64,000 bases of DNA from Yamadazyma tenuis (GCF_029203305.1 NC_089465.1:310001-374000); one strand, 5' to 3'; counted from the stretch's first letter, positions 35,420-44,981 are shown. The notes: generated from the sequence alone by a model not told the origin. Translations and numbers: made by a program.

Positions 35420-36073
35420 CTATACAATTTTCTGCTTGACAAAGAAGCTCTTCAAGTGCTTCAACTGGTACATACAAGTGCCCACCAACACAGCAATCTG
35501 AATAAAGGTCCATGTAACCACACGCGAGTTGGTTAATTCCGATTGGTTTCTGAATACCGCTTCTCTCTCTCTGATCAGTTCCTGTTCAAAGTTGATTTTC
35601 TCCAACTTACTATTCAAGTTCTTCACCTTCAACGTCAACTGGTCCACCTGGTTGGTGGACTTGGAGTCGACATAGTCGTGGGCGGATCCAAGGGCAATAT
35701 CAAAGAATATTCTGTGCTTTTTGTTGGCGGTCCCGTCATAGTAAACAGGCTTGACACAGAATTTGTGTTCACCAGCATCCAAAGAAGTAAATGGAACCTC
35801 ACCTTTGGCCGACACCTTGTGGTTGACGACTTTGTGGTCGTTATCGAATGTCTCGAAAACCGTGTATTCGATTTTGACGTCAGGGTTGTGGATGTAGTCG
35901 TTAGAGTGTTCGTTGTACTCAAGGGCTTCGATCTTGGCCATCACCAACGTGTCCTTCGGCAACTCTTCGAAGAAGCACCGCGACTCGCCGGTATTCAAGT
36001 GGAAGTGCAATGCCTGTGCGGTCTGGACGAATAAAAGCACCGTAGCCACGAGTTTTACTAATGAATTCATCAT
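35420..36073 (-). CDS. p24 family cargo receptor (ERP1/ERP5-type, alpha subfamily)
   Basis: 217 residues from two adjacent ATG codons (36073 or 36070). A signal peptide (NSLVKLVATVLLFVQTAQA) precedes the GOLD domain starting LHFHLNTGESRCFFEELPKDTLV, typical of p24-alpha (Erp1, Erp5, Erp6). A coiled-coil neck lies near 130-175 (QVDQLTLKVKNLNSKLEKINFEQELIREREAVFRNQSE), and one transmembrane segment is near 187-205. The cytosolic tail is YQLKHLKSFFVKQKIV, with the FF motif for COPII/COPI and a Lys-rich end. These proteins cycle between ER and Golgi and select GPI-anchored cargo. Paralogue identity is not resolved. Confidence 0.88.
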   Translation of the reverse strand: MMNSLVKLVATVLLFVQTAQALHFHLNTGESRCFFEELPKDTLVMAKIEALEYNEHSNDYIHNPDVKIEYTVFETFDNDHKVVNHKVSAKGEVPFTSLDAGEHKFCVKPVYYDGTANKKHRIFFDIALGSAHDYVDSKSTNQVDQLTLKVKNLNSKLEKINFEQELIREREAVFRNQSELTNSRVVTWTFIQIAVLVGTCMYQLKHLKSFFVKQKIV

Positions 36074-36157
36074 GTTACTGAGAAGAAACTTGTTGTTGGT
36101 GATTTTTTTTCTTTGCCAACGCGACTGGGGAAACTGAAAAATCGAATGCGGGTCCAA

Positions 36158-36167
36158 ACACCCATAC
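36158..36167 (+). promoter_or_regulatory. Rap1-consensus-like ACACCCATAC upstream of the p24 gene
   Basis: ACACCCATAC matches the first ten positions of the Rap1 site ACACCCRYACAYM. It lies 85 bp upstream of the p24 start and just downstream of ESF1. Confidence 0.35.
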
Positions 36168-36190
36168 TTTATTGATTATATACATAAACG

Positions 36191-38116
36191 TTATTTGAGG
36201 TGTTTGTGCTTGCGCTTCAACTTGTCGGCTAACGCACGAACATCACCAGAGTTGTCATCACGGTTACCACGGTCCACACGGGCTTTTTTGGCCGGCTGCT
36301 GGTTCTTGGTGTCTGCTTGTCTCTTTGAGCGCTCGCTCAAGATTTTCTTCATGGTTTTGGTTTGCTTGAAGTCAGTGTTAGTAGGGTCAATTTTGTAGTC
36401 CCGGTCTTCAAAGATCTCGTTGAAACGGTCGTCATCAAGGTTCACCTCGAAGTTGTCTTGGATGTCGAGATCGGCCGTTTTCTTGTTCTTTTTACCTTTC
36501 TTCTTCTCTGCCTTGATGATATCTTTCATGTTGAAATGGTTATCTTCTTTTTCGTCGTTTTCATTCATCATAAGAAGCTCCAATTCTGCGGTTGCCTTGT
36601 CGTTCTTGTTCTTATCGTTTTTCTTATTCTTCCTGCTGGTCTGGGTCTCTGGTTCTTCCACCTCGTCCTTCAGCTTCTCTTTAAACCGCTCCATTCTAGC
36701 CTTCCGACGTTCTTTCTGTTTGAGTTTGTACGCCGTCAACGTGTCCATTTCCTCTGCATTCTTGGCCTTGGCCTTCTCTTCGTCCAAGCCTGGGTTGAAT
36801 GAAATCTCCATGTCCACATCGTCGTCACTATCTTTCCGCTCAGTTCCAAAGCCCTTACCTGCCAATAACATCTTATACTTGTCTTTGGTAGACACCTGAT
36901 CTTCCTCATCTTCACTGTCGGAGGCCAAGTAAGCCTTGAAGTCCATTTCTTCGATCTCACGCTGAGAGAACAGCCGTCCCGACACAGCAAGACGTTCTTT
37001 AGGAGTTTCGTCCCACGTCAATTTCACTTTGGAGTGTTGCAAGGCATCTGTCACAAACGTAGAGGGTTTATAATTGGTGGGGACCTTGGTGCACACGTCC
37101 CGGGCTTCAGATGACTCGAACTCCATTCCGTTTGGAACGTAACGTAAATCAAAGATATTGGAGGTGGATTCGTACTCAGTACCGTCACAGTTATCGTAGA
37201 TATTTTTGGCAGTGATGACACTATCACACTTTACCACCGCGTAGTAGTACCGCAACCGCTGCAACTGGTACCGACGCAACGCCTTACTATCGTAGTCTTC
37301 TCCATCATCTTCCTCATATAATTTTTGGGCAGCCCGTTCTAAACCAGCAGCAGTTTTGGTGTCAATTTCCTCGTCAGAGTCCGAATCGTCCTTTTTGGCT
37401 TTTTTCTTCTTAAACAAGTCCTTGGGAGGGCCCTCGATTTGTTCCTTTTGCATCTGCTCTTTCCCGAACTCAGATGGATACACAGTGATTGATTCAATGA
37501 ATCCGGTCTTGGGAACAAAAGACACAAATGTCGCCATCAAATCAACCGCTTGGACATTGTCCCAGTCCATATTAACCACCGCAAAGGTATTGGAAGGCTC
37601 CCCCTCTTCCGGTTTTCCTTGTTCAAGTTCGATATCAGATTCTGCTTCTACTTCATCTTCACTTTCAGAGTCTTCCGATGAGCTGGAGTCCGACTCCGAA
37701 GATGACTGCAAGCCTTCTCCTCTGGCCCTGTCGAAGGAAGCCACAGCAGTGTCGTCAGATTCATTAGATTCATCATCGGAATCTTCATCGCTCTTGTCAT
37801 CTTCACTATCAGAGTCCTCATCACTTTGATCACTGTTCTCACTGTTTTCCTCTTCCGAAGAGCTCTCTCTGAAGTACTTGTCGAACTTCAGCTCTTCTTC
37901 CGCAATTTTTCTGCCGTAACGATCGACTTTGGCCTTCTTTCCTGATGATCTAGCGTTTAAGCTATCAATCTCTTTTCTGCTGAATCTTTCGTCCACCTTC
38001 ACTTTTGCCAGCTTTAACTGCGGGAGCTTAAACCGTGGGTCGGAATGCACTGATGAAAACCTTCCATCAGTGGTAATGGGCTTGTTGTGACCGCTTTTTC
38101 CCTTATCTTTGGCCAT
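36191..38116 (-). CDS. ESF1: 18S rRNA maturation factor Esf1
   Basis: 641 residues from the ATG at 38116 (MAKDKGKSGHNKPI). The N-terminal DPRFKLPQLKLAKVKVDERFSRK and KAKVDRYGRKI blocks, a long acidic Ser/Asp/Glu tract (about 85-190), the NMDWDNVQAVDLMATFVSFVP core domain (about 185-340), and the C-terminal NUC153 motif DDDRFNEIFEDRDYKIDPTNTDF all match Esf1. It acts in the nucleolus with the SSU processome. The promoter carries an RRPE-like TGAAAAATTT (38133-38142) directly followed by PAC-like GAGATGAGGT (38143-38152), the standard ribosome-biogenesis pair. Confidence 0.94.
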   Translation of the reverse strand: MAKDKGKSGHNKPITTDGRFSSVHSDPRFKLPQLKLAKVKVDERFSRKEIDSLNARSSGKKAKVDRYGRKIAEEELKFDKYFRESSSEEENSENSDQSDEDSDSEDDKSDEDSDDESNESDDTAVASFDRARGEGLQSSSESDSSSSEDSESEDEVEAESDIELEQGKPEEGEPSNTFAVVNMDWDNVQAVDLMATFVSFVPKTGFIESITVYPSEFGKEQMQKEQIEGPPKDLFKKKKAKKDDSDSDEEIDTKTAAGLERAAQKLYEEDDGEDYDSKALRRYQLQRLRYYYAVVKCDSVITAKNIYDNCDGTEYESTSNIFDLRYVPNGMEFESSEARDVCTKVPTNYKPSTFVTDALQHSKVKLTWDETPKERLAVSGRLFSQREIEEMDFKAYLASDSEDEEDQVSTKDKYKMLLAGKGFGTERKDSDDDVDMEISFNPGLDEEKAKAKNAEEMDTLTAYKLKQKERRKARMERFKEKLKDEVEEPETQTSRKNKKNDKNKNDKATAELELLMMNENDEKEDNHFNMKDIIKAEKKKGKKNKKTADLDIQDNFEVNLDDDRFNEIFEDRDYKIDPTNTDFKQTKTMKKILSERSKRQADTKNQQPAKKARVDRGNRDDNSGDVRALADKLKRKHKHLK

Positions 38117-38132
38117 GACTGAGTGCTGAAGT

Positions 38133-38152
38133 TGAAAAATTTGAGATGAGGT
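38133..38152. promoter_or_regulatory. Adjacent RRPE and PAC-like elements in the ESF1 promoter
   Basis: TGAAAAATTT followed immediately by GAGATGAGGT, 17-36 bp upstream of the start codon. PAC (GCGATGAGMT) is matched at 8 of 10 positions. Confidence 0.55.
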
Positions 38153-38271
38153 CGCGATGCGAAAAAGTGGGTGCAAAAAACCATGCTATGTTGACTATGA
38201 ACTAAAACAATAAATATATAAATGCAATTCCAAACCAAAACTGGGCCATAACTCCCTTAAACCATATTAAT

Positions 38272-40206
38272 CTATACCGATCCGCCGGCTCCATAATTTC
38301 CTACTAGCCCAACCATCTCCATGAACGCTCTATCCTCTTTTAATCTGTCCAAGTTTACTCCCTGGCGAGCCTCCGCCTGTTTCTTTTCCCATTCCCACTG
38401 TTTCTGTTGTTGCTCTAACTCCTTAGTCGAGCCGATCCCCCAAACCTCGAGGTCTGTAATCATGAAGCGGTCTTCAAAGTCTGAGCTTTGAAGCGATGGC
38501 TGCTTCGAGCGGTTGAAGTAAAGACTGCCGCGTGCTGACAGCACATGCCTGAACACGGCAAACTCCAAGTTGGGCTCGATCGTCAACGACACATCCCCTG
38601 GTAAGTACTTCTTGACACCATTCTTGTTGATAGGCTGGTCATTACCAAACCCCAACCCCAGCCCAAGTGTATTGAAGTAGATCAGTTCACCTCTATTACT
38701 GCTGGTGAAAAAGTCCAAGTGTGGGGATAAGCTGAGAATCACGCAGTTACCATCACCAAAGTTCTTCTTGTTGGATGTTCTCCATGGAGGTGTTACCAAC
38801 ACTGCATACGTCACCCGGTCATTGTTGGATTGCCAGGACTTTAAATGGCTCTCCAGTGATCGAAAAAAACGAGGGTACTCCGAGTCAAACTGGACGTACC
38901 GTTTGTTGGTGGAAGCTGTCTTCAGCTTTAATCGCTTTCCCGATACCATCAACAAAGTTGGTGCTTGCCATTTGAAGATCTTCAGCTCAAGAGACCGGAT
39001 GGAAAAGCCAGCTTCTCGGCCAATGTACAACTTGATTAAATTGTGTTTAGTGATCTGGACCTCCGAGCGCAAGCTTTTGAGAACAGTTGTAACGACAGCC
39101 ATAGACGAGCTGGTAAGGAGTTTTGAATCCACAAACCGGTTCTTGCGAGTCTCTAGTGTCTGTGGCAACTGCAGGGCCTGGCTCTGCTCATACAATGCCG
39201 ACAAAAGCCCGTTTTTAAAGAGGCCTCCAAGTCCCTCTTTAAGCAACTGTGCCACCACCGTGAACTCGTTCTCAAATACGTCTTCGTAAGAAAAGAACGT
39301 CCTTTGTAAGTTAGCGGTTTCAAGTCCAAGATTCAAGTACTTGAGAAGGCACAAGGCAGCAGACTCAAAACTAGCCCACTCGGTTGCCAAAAGTGTCCGC
39401 AACACCGTATGCATTTTGAGTCGCTGAGCTTTTGTAACTGATGCCAGCACGAGAAGAAGCGTCACAAGCTGATGGAGATCACGGGCACATAGCGGCACAT
39501 CCTCCACATCGACACCGTCCAAGTTGGTGATACTTTCAAGTCGATTCCATATAATCCGTTTGTAGAGCGGGTCTGATTCAGGCTCACTGGTCACTGCCAC
39601 ACGCACAGCACCACCACCAACCACCACCGCCTTCTCGTTCCCACGGTCTCCCTGTGGGAATTGTTCACTGCTGGACATTCGTTTATCAGTCACATACTCA
39701 AGCAAACGGGCACCGCACAACGAAACATACAACAATTTGCAATGATGATACTCCCACCGTACAATCGCCCTGTACCGCCCGGAATGGAATGCGGCAGCGG
39801 CGATGATCCCATCAAGCGTCAACAGATGGGCTGAATCAAAGGCGGTTTCACTGATAAACGGGAAACTCTCCATCACCTTACACGAATCATAGATGATTCT
39901 AATGCTACGTACCAACCCCGAATCCGACAGACCTACGTCGTCCGCCGTGTCGGCAAGCTGGAGGAGGAACGCGAGATCTGACGGGGTGAGGCCGGTTTTC
40001 TCGTCCAAAGTGGTCGAGTTGACTTTTGTGGCTATTGCTGCTGCTTCGAGCGGCCGCAAAACAGCTTTACACGCACCGTGAAATTGGTGGATAACGTCTG
40101 CCTTAGCGAGATTCTCAACCACAGCACCTTCCGGGAGGCTGACAGCGGTCCCGGTGCCGTGGCCACCGCGGTGGCCGTCTGCTTCAGTGGAACTGATCTG
40201 CCCCAT
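38272..40206 (-). CDS. RTC5: Rtc5, TLDc-domain protein with likely N-myristoylation
   Basis: 644 residues. It starts MGQISSTEADG, a good N-myristoylation signal (Gly2, Ser6). The TLDc domain spans about 365-600: SSSMAVVTTVLKSLRSEVQ, YAVLVTPPW, then FGDGNCVILSLSPHLDFF, LIYFNTLGLGLGFGND and FMITDLEVWGIGS at the end. Rtc5 binds the yeast vacuolar V-ATPase and promotes its disassembly, and the lipid anchor fits that membrane role. The C-terminus has a Gln/Glu-rich helix (KELEQQQKQWEWEKKQAEAR). S. cerevisiae Rtc5 is 567 residues. Confidence 0.88.
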   Translation of the reverse strand: MGQISSTEADGHRGGHGTGTAVSLPEGAVVENLAKADVIHQFHGACKAVLRPLEAAAIATKVNSTTLDEKTGLTPSDLAFLLQLADTADDVGLSDSGLVRSIRIIYDSCKVMESFPFISETAFDSAHLLTLDGIIAAAAFHSGRYRAIVRWEYHHCKLLYVSLCGARLLEYVTDKRMSSSEQFPQGDRGNEKAVVVGGGAVRVAVTSEPESDPLYKRIIWNRLESITNLDGVDVEDVPLCARDLHQLVTLLLVLASVTKAQRLKMHTVLRTLLATEWASFESAALCLLKYLNLGLETANLQRTFFSYEDVFENEFTVVAQLLKEGLGGLFKNGLLSALYEQSQALQLPQTLETRKNRFVDSKLLTSSSMAVVTTVLKSLRSEVQITKHNLIKLYIGREAGFSIRSLELKIFKWQAPTLLMVSGKRLKLKTASTNKRYVQFDSEYPRFFRSLESHLKSWQSNNDRVTYAVLVTPPWRTSNKKNFGDGNCVILSLSPHLDFFTSSNRGELIYFNTLGLGLGFGNDQPINKNGVKKYLPGDVSLTIEPNLEFAVFRHVLSARGSLYFNRSKQPSLQSSDFEDRFMITDLEVWGIGSTKELEQQQKQWEWEKKQAEARQGVNLDRLKEDRAFMEMVGLVGNYGAGGSV

Positions 40207-40295
40207 GATTCAGATAATGATTTGCGAATATTTGTATTGACTACGCGCGGTGATAAATGTGGATAAATGCAAACACTTGGTCACGTGAGAACCGT

Positions 40296-41052
40296 TTAAC
40301 TGAACAAGTCAAGAAGGATGTCACGAGAACGGACCTCGATTTCGAACACGGTCCGCCGCACACGCGCCACCACGCCCTTGTTCTGGAAAAGGGTCTGTTC
40401 GTCGTCGGCCACCACCTCGTCGTGACCGTACTGCTTGAGGAGCTGCCTCGTGAACGACACCACCACGAGATTAAAGTAGGCGCGTACCACTGTTACCACC
40501 ACCGTGGCGCTAACAGTGAGGAAGAGTTCGTGCGCCGGAGACGCCGACTGTGACTGCGTCAGCGACGACAGCACCTCGTCCTTGTAATCTCCTGGAGGCA
40601 CTGCCATGCCACGCCGGTGCGAGCCCGACAGCTGGTCCGACAGGCCCGCTTCGTGGTGGAACCAGAACCACAGAAAGTAGAGCGTGTAAACCAATCCAAA
40701 CACTGTGTCGAAAGTATACACAAGGCACACGAGAGACATTTTCCGAACGTTCTTGAACCGTGTCATGAGGTTGCTGAGGGCCGAGATGTACACCGGCAAC
40801 AGCACGATGCACAGCATGTTCCAGAGCCATTGCCAGAAGTCAATGGGGTGGCCTGTGAGAAGTGATAATATTCCATATGCGCCGCCGGCTTTGTTGAGAA
40901 TGGCCACTGCAAGCACAAGCTCAACGCCGATGAAAAGGGGAATAAACCCAGCGAATTTCTAAATCTCGTTAGTACGTGGGCGGATTGTGGATTGTAGCGG
41001 ACCGATGACTTACCCGTGGTAGTACCATTGATATGCCCAGTGGGAGCTTCAT
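40296..41052 (-). CDS. KEI1: Kei1, regulatory subunit of inositol phosphorylceramide synthase (one intron)
   Basis: The coding sequence is 41052-41014 joined to 40958-40296, giving 233 residues. Exon 1 encodes MKLPLGISMVLPR and exon 2 starts KFAGFIPLFIGVELVLAVAI, restoring the Kei1 N-terminus (compare LPKSFLGFMPLYLAVEIVLG in S. cerevisiae, from memory). The 55-nt intron has donor GTAAGT, branch TACTAAC and acceptor TTTAG. Further Kei1 features are LNKAGGAYGILSLLTGHPIDF, four hydrophobic segments and a C-terminal YFNLVVVSFTRQLL. Kei1 is a Golgi protein needed for Aur1 activity in sphingolipid synthesis. It starts only 36 bp from RIO1, divergently. Confidence 0.9.
40959..41013 (-). other. Intron of KEI1 (55 nt)
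   Basis: Minus-strand donor GTAAGT at 41013-41008, branch TACTAAC at 40974-40968, acceptor TTTAG ending at 40959. Removing it joins two in-frame coding segments that together match Kei1. Confidence 0.9.
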
Positions 41053-41096
41053 GGTTGATTTTGGAAAAAAAGTGCGAATGATTTCGCGATGAGTTT
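41053..41096. promoter_or_regulatory. 36-bp KEI1-RIO1 divergent promoter with PAC-like element over the RIO1 start
   Basis: Only 36 bp separate the two start codons. The spacer holds the AAAAAAAGTGCGAA motif (41065-41078). GCGATGAGTT (41087-41096), 9 of 10 to PAC (GCGATGAGMT), overlaps the RIO1 ATG. Confidence 0.6.
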
Positions 41097-42507
41097 TGAA
41101 GTACAACTGATGCAGAACCTCGAGGACAGTACCACCCGCTTGGCCGTATACTCTGACAGTGATAGTGACCAAGAGTCCACGCCGACTGGCGCCATGCCCA
41201 AGACGTTGACCGACAACGGTGATATTGTCGCTCGGTACGCCGACAAAATTAACGTAGGTTTCATCAAGAAGGGCCCTAAAATCACCAAAGACAGAGCTAA
41301 TAGGGCCACCGTCGAACAGGTGCTCGACCCACGAACAATGCGGTTTCTCGCCAAACTCATCAATAAGGGTGTGATCTCCCAAATCAACGGGTGTATCAGT
41401 ACCGGTAAAGAAGCCAATGTATACCATGCCGATTGTGAGGATGAGCATGGAGATGCCACCAAGGAGTTTGCGGTAAAGATCTATAAGACGTCGATTTTGG
41501 TGTTCAAAGATCGAGAAAGATATGTGGATGGGGAGTATCGGTTCAGAAACAGTAAGGGCCAGTCAAATCCCCGGAAAATGGTGAAACTTTGGGCTGAAAA
41601 GGAGTTCAGAAACTTGAGAAGAATTTACTCTTCGGGAATCCCATGCCCTGAGCCAGTGGACATACGATCACACGTGCTTGTGATGGAGTACTTGACCCGC
41701 GGGAATGGAGAGCCGTCACCGAAACTCAAGGACCACGACTTTAAAGATGTGGACGAAATTGTGCACTATTACCACCAGATGTTGTTCTACATGAGAAGAC
41801 TTTATAAGGTGTGCCGGCTTGTGCACGCCGATTTGAGTGAGTACAATTCGATTGTGCACCAGGACAAGTTATACATCTTCGACGTGTCGCAGTCGGTGGA
41901 GCATGAGCATCCGATGTCGCTTGATTTCCTACGCATGGACATCAAGAACGTCAACGATTTTTTCAGCCGCAAAAAGATCAACGTCTACCCCGAAAGATTG
42001 ATATTCAAGTACATTATTGAAGATAATGAGAAGTTGGGAGTGATCGACTACTCGGACGAAGAGCTTGGCCGGTATTTGGAATCCGTGCCGTTGAAAAATT
42101 CCCAGGACGATGAGCTTGAAGATGAGATTTTCCGCCTGGTATACTTGGTTCGGACTTTGAATAACTTGGACGACAGGGATTTCAATAACTTCTCAACGGG
42201 GCAGATCGACACCCTCACGGAATTAGTGGGGAAGAAGCCCGATCTGGAGGTTCACGGCGAAGACAGCGAGGACAGCGATAGTGACGACAGTGACGACAGT
42301 GATAATGACAGTGAAGGCAGCGACGAAGATGACAGTGATTTTAGTGATGACGGGCGTAAAAAGCCAGCAAAGGGAAAGAAATACGAAGACAAAGACGATA
42401 AGAAGCAGAGGAAAGAGGCTGCGAAGTTGGCCAAGCAGGAGAAGAGAAAAACAAAGATGAAGAAGCATATCAAAAAGAAGATTGTGAACAAGCGGAAGGC
42501 CAAGTAG
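41089..42507 (+). CDS. RIO1: Atypical protein kinase/ATPase Rio1
   Basis: 472 residues. RIO kinase motifs are the P-loop-like STGKEANVYHA (about 104-114), the catalytic loop LVHADLSEYNS (about 244-254) and the metal-binding IFDVSQSVEHEHP (about 263-275). The C-terminal region is acidic (SDSDDSDDSDNDSEGSDEDDSDFSD), followed by a Lys-rich tail, as in Rio1. It is an ATPase/kinase needed for late cytoplasmic 20S pre-rRNA maturation and for cell-cycle progression. It shares a 36-bp promoter with KEI1. A PAC-like element, normal for ribosome-biogenesis genes, covers its start codon. Confidence 0.96.
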   Translation: MSFEVQLMQNLEDSTTRLAVYSDSDSDQESTPTGAMPKTLTDNGDIVARYADKINVGFIKKGPKITKDRANRATVEQVLDPRTMRFLAKLINKGVISQINGCISTGKEANVYHADCEDEHGDATKEFAVKIYKTSILVFKDRERYVDGEYRFRNSKGQSNPRKMVKLWAEKEFRNLRRIYSSGIPCPEPVDIRSHVLVMEYLTRGNGEPSPKLKDHDFKDVDEIVHYYHQMLFYMRRLYKVCRLVHADLSEYNSIVHQDKLYIFDVSQSVEHEHPMSLDFLRMDIKNVNDFFSRKKINVYPERLIFKYIIEDNEKLGVIDYSDEELGRYLESVPLKNSQDDELEDEIFRLVYLVRTLNNLDDRDFNNFSTGQIDTLTELVGKKPDLEVHGEDSEDSDSDDSDDSDNDSEGSDEDDSDFSDDGRKKPAKGKKYEDKDDKKQRKEAAKLAKQEKRKTKMKKHIKKKIVNKRKAK

Positions 42508-42617
42508 AGCATACATATAACAACATAGTCAGACTCGTAGCCACAACAAATAGTGGTGTAGAATACACATACACAAACACAAATGGCTCTAAAAATTTAA
42601 ACCACAAATAGCATGAT

Positions 42618-44981
42618 ATGCGTTCTCAAATCCAAACCTTAATTGGTGCATCCTCATGCCGCCTTATGTCCCCCCATGCCACACGCAGCACCTCGGTCTC
42701 TTGTGTATCTTATTTCAATTTATATGGGCCTGTCCCCCCCAAAAACTCCCCAAATATGTCAGTACGGTCCTTGATCTCTCAATTCGAAGACCTGCCCCCA
42801 GTGGCTGCAAAATCACCCCAGCCCAAAAGATCGCTCGGCAAGCGCGCCATCTTCAATCCGCGCCCGGCGGTAGGCGCGGCCATCGCCCGGTGCGACCTCC
42901 GCCTTCTCCACCAGCAGTACGACGCGGTGGGGAGGATGATGCGTCTGACTGAGGAATTAGTGTCCCTCCAACACGAGGAGTCCCAACCGTCAGAAACTGA
43001 AACCGAGATGTTTCAGGCACCGCGCACACATGAAACAACGCCGTCCACGAATTCGGCTACAAACACGCCTAACGCAGCGACGATTGGCGCACAAAATTGC
43101 CATGCCAAACCCGTTTGGGAGCACAAATTCCCACTCGATACGCAGACGATCAACACCGCGAGGCCAACCTTAAATAACCCCAATGAAAACACCAGTTGTG
43201 AAAGTTCAGAAGACAACAACCTCATGAGAAACGAGTTCATGGCCTCAGCCGCCAAGCCGTTACCTCGAGTGCCTTTGGAGATGGTGCAAATCGACAGCCC
43301 CATTGTGTATGAGCCAACTACCACCCCACCGATCCCGTTGTTTCCTAAGTTAAGGAGGCCAGTGGAGACAGCGAAACCACAAAACCGAAAACCAGAGGTG
43401 CCACAAAAGGTCAAGCCAGCCGATTTTGCAGAAGCGGTTTCTGAAACCGACAGTCTGCTTGTGTCTACACAGAGCAACGTTTTGGAGCCAGAGACTCACG
43501 CAAATATGGTTGCAAACAAAACAACAGAAACACCCACGGAAGTGACCCACACACCTACAATTGCACCTCTGAACGCAAACACGAGTGCAGCTCTGGGCAC
43601 AAATACCCCGGTTCCAGAGGTATCAAAGGAAGCTCTTTCCCAGTTTCATCTCCCAGAACCACCAGAGCTGTTGCAGCCAAATGTCTCTGAGCCACCAGTG
43701 GTGCCATTACCTTCCACTGAGTCCCATATTTCTCGTTCAGTGTCCCCACGCCTTGTGCAAGTGCACTCAGCAAAGAGTCAAGCCAGAGACGATGCACCAC
43801 CCAAGCAAATCACCCCCATGCTGCAAAATGTACCACTAACACCCGTCACACTCCCTCTTCCTCCTCTCCCCCAGCACCAGCCTCCCCCTGCCGTGCCACT
43901 CCCACCTTCACCACCCCCAGCATTTCAGCCTTCCCCGGAGAAACTCCCAGAACCAAATGTCGATGTCTCTGATGACATTACAGAGTCATCAGCACCACCA
44001 TTCATTCCCTTCATTGGCCACACAAGCCCACCATTCACACTTCCTTCCGGCCTCTCCACTCCACCGCTCGCCCACTCCAGCCACTCCACTCCACCGCTCG
44101 CACCGCTCGACACGGCGAAAGGCCACCACCACCTTCACCACCCAAGTTCCCACACTAGACCCTCCAGCTCTCCCAACTCGGTATTCACCGACTACAGCAC
44201 CAAGGAAAACAACACATCGATGTGTGACACGCCCGCCACGCCCATGCGAGACATCTTCACGGAGCTGCCAGAAAGTCCCTCAAAACGAGTACACCGTTTT
44301 TCTGCCTCTGGACCCGTGTGGTTCAAGATGCCCGACCAGCCCTCGAACCTCAGTGATGCCATAGTGGAAGAGGACTCTGACACTGAGTCGACCGACTACG
44401 AGATGGACGAGGATATTCGAAAGAAGTGGTACAATATCTTCAACACCAAGGTCAAACGAGCACCGCCACCGCCACCAGACCAGGACCCGGTCCGCAAAGG
44501 GTCCATTGTTCCTGGACTTTTCAAGCGAACCCTTTCAACCTCTAGTCCCAAAAAGACCTCATTCCCTAGTCCTGCCAAAGTCTCTACAAATATGCTTCGG
44601 TACCCTCACTTGGAGATGAACCGTGCACCAGCCACCTCCAACTCGGTTTTCCTTCCATCAACCACATCGACAGGCACCCAGAGTAGCCATGTACATCCTC
44701 ACCTATACCGGGCCCACCTCCGCAGCCCTGCTACGCCCACTAGGCACAAGTTTGATGCGATTCCCCAAATGGCTGCAAAAAAGTGCAGTATAGGCATTCA
44801 GACCGATGAGCCCAAGCATCTTACTCCCGAGGAAAACCACCTTTTAAACAACTTTTCCGAACTCAGGGGATCCATTCAAAGTGCCCTATCATCAGAAACC
44901 AGGGGCTTGGGAGATAGCAATTTGACCGAAGACTACATTGACTTTTCTCAGTACTTGGATAAAAAATTCCAATTGGTTTAG
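42618..44981 (+). CDS. Unrecognised proline-rich, largely disordered protein
   Basis: 787 residues from the first ATG. A start at 42756 (MSVRSLISQFEDLPPVA) would give 741 residues and looks better, because the first 46 residues are Cys/Ser-rich and unlike the rest. Most of the protein is low complexity: Thr/Pro-rich to 400, and a poly-Pro block at about 410-440 (LPPLPQHQPPPAVPLPPSPPP) that could bind SH3, WW or profilin domains. Several SP/TP sites lie near the C-terminal third. A more ordered-looking segment (HRFSASGPVWFKMPDQPSNLS, then RKKWYNIFNTKVKR) lies near 555-620. The last 15 residues are EDYIDFSQYLDKKFQLV-like. A cortical or bud-neck scaffold is a guess only. Confidence 0.75.
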   Translation: MRSQIQTLIGASSCRLMSPHATRSTSVSCVSYFNLYGPVPPKNSPNMSVRSLISQFEDLPPVAAKSPQPKRSLGKRAIFNPRPAVGAAIARCDLRLLHQQYDAVGRMMRLTEELVSLQHEESQPSETETEMFQAPRTHETTPSTNSATNTPNAATIGAQNCHAKPVWEHKFPLDTQTINTARPTLNNPNENTSCESSEDNNLMRNEFMASAAKPLPRVPLEMVQIDSPIVYEPTTTPPIPLFPKLRRPVETAKPQNRKPEVPQKVKPADFAEAVSETDSLLVSTQSNVLEPETHANMVANKTTETPTEVTHTPTIAPLNANTSAALGTNTPVPEVSKEALSQFHLPEPPELLQPNVSEPPVVPLPSTESHISRSVSPRLVQVHSAKSQARDDAPPKQITPMLQNVPLTPVTLPLPPLPQHQPPPAVPLPPSPPPAFQPSPEKLPEPNVDVSDDITESSAPPFIPFIGHTSPPFTLPSGLSTPPLAHSSHSTPPLAPLDTAKGHHHLHHPSSHTRPSSSPNSVFTDYSTKENNTSMCDTPATPMRDIFTELPESPSKRVHRFSASGPVWFKMPDQPSNLSDAIVEEDSDTESTDYEMDEDIRKKWYNIFNTKVKRAPPPPPDQDPVRKGSIVPGLFKRTLSTSSPKKTSFPSPAKVSTNMLRYPHLEMNRAPATSNSVFLPSTTSTGTQSSHVHPHLYRAHLRSPATPTRHKFDAIPQMAAKKCSIGIQTDEPKHLTPEENHLLNNFSELRGSIQSALSSETRGLGDSNLTEDYIDFSQYLDKKFQLV

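Noticed and set aside
40617..40962. Plus-strand ORFs antisense to KEI1
   Set aside because: They are shadows of the real KEI1 frame and carry no recognisable domain.
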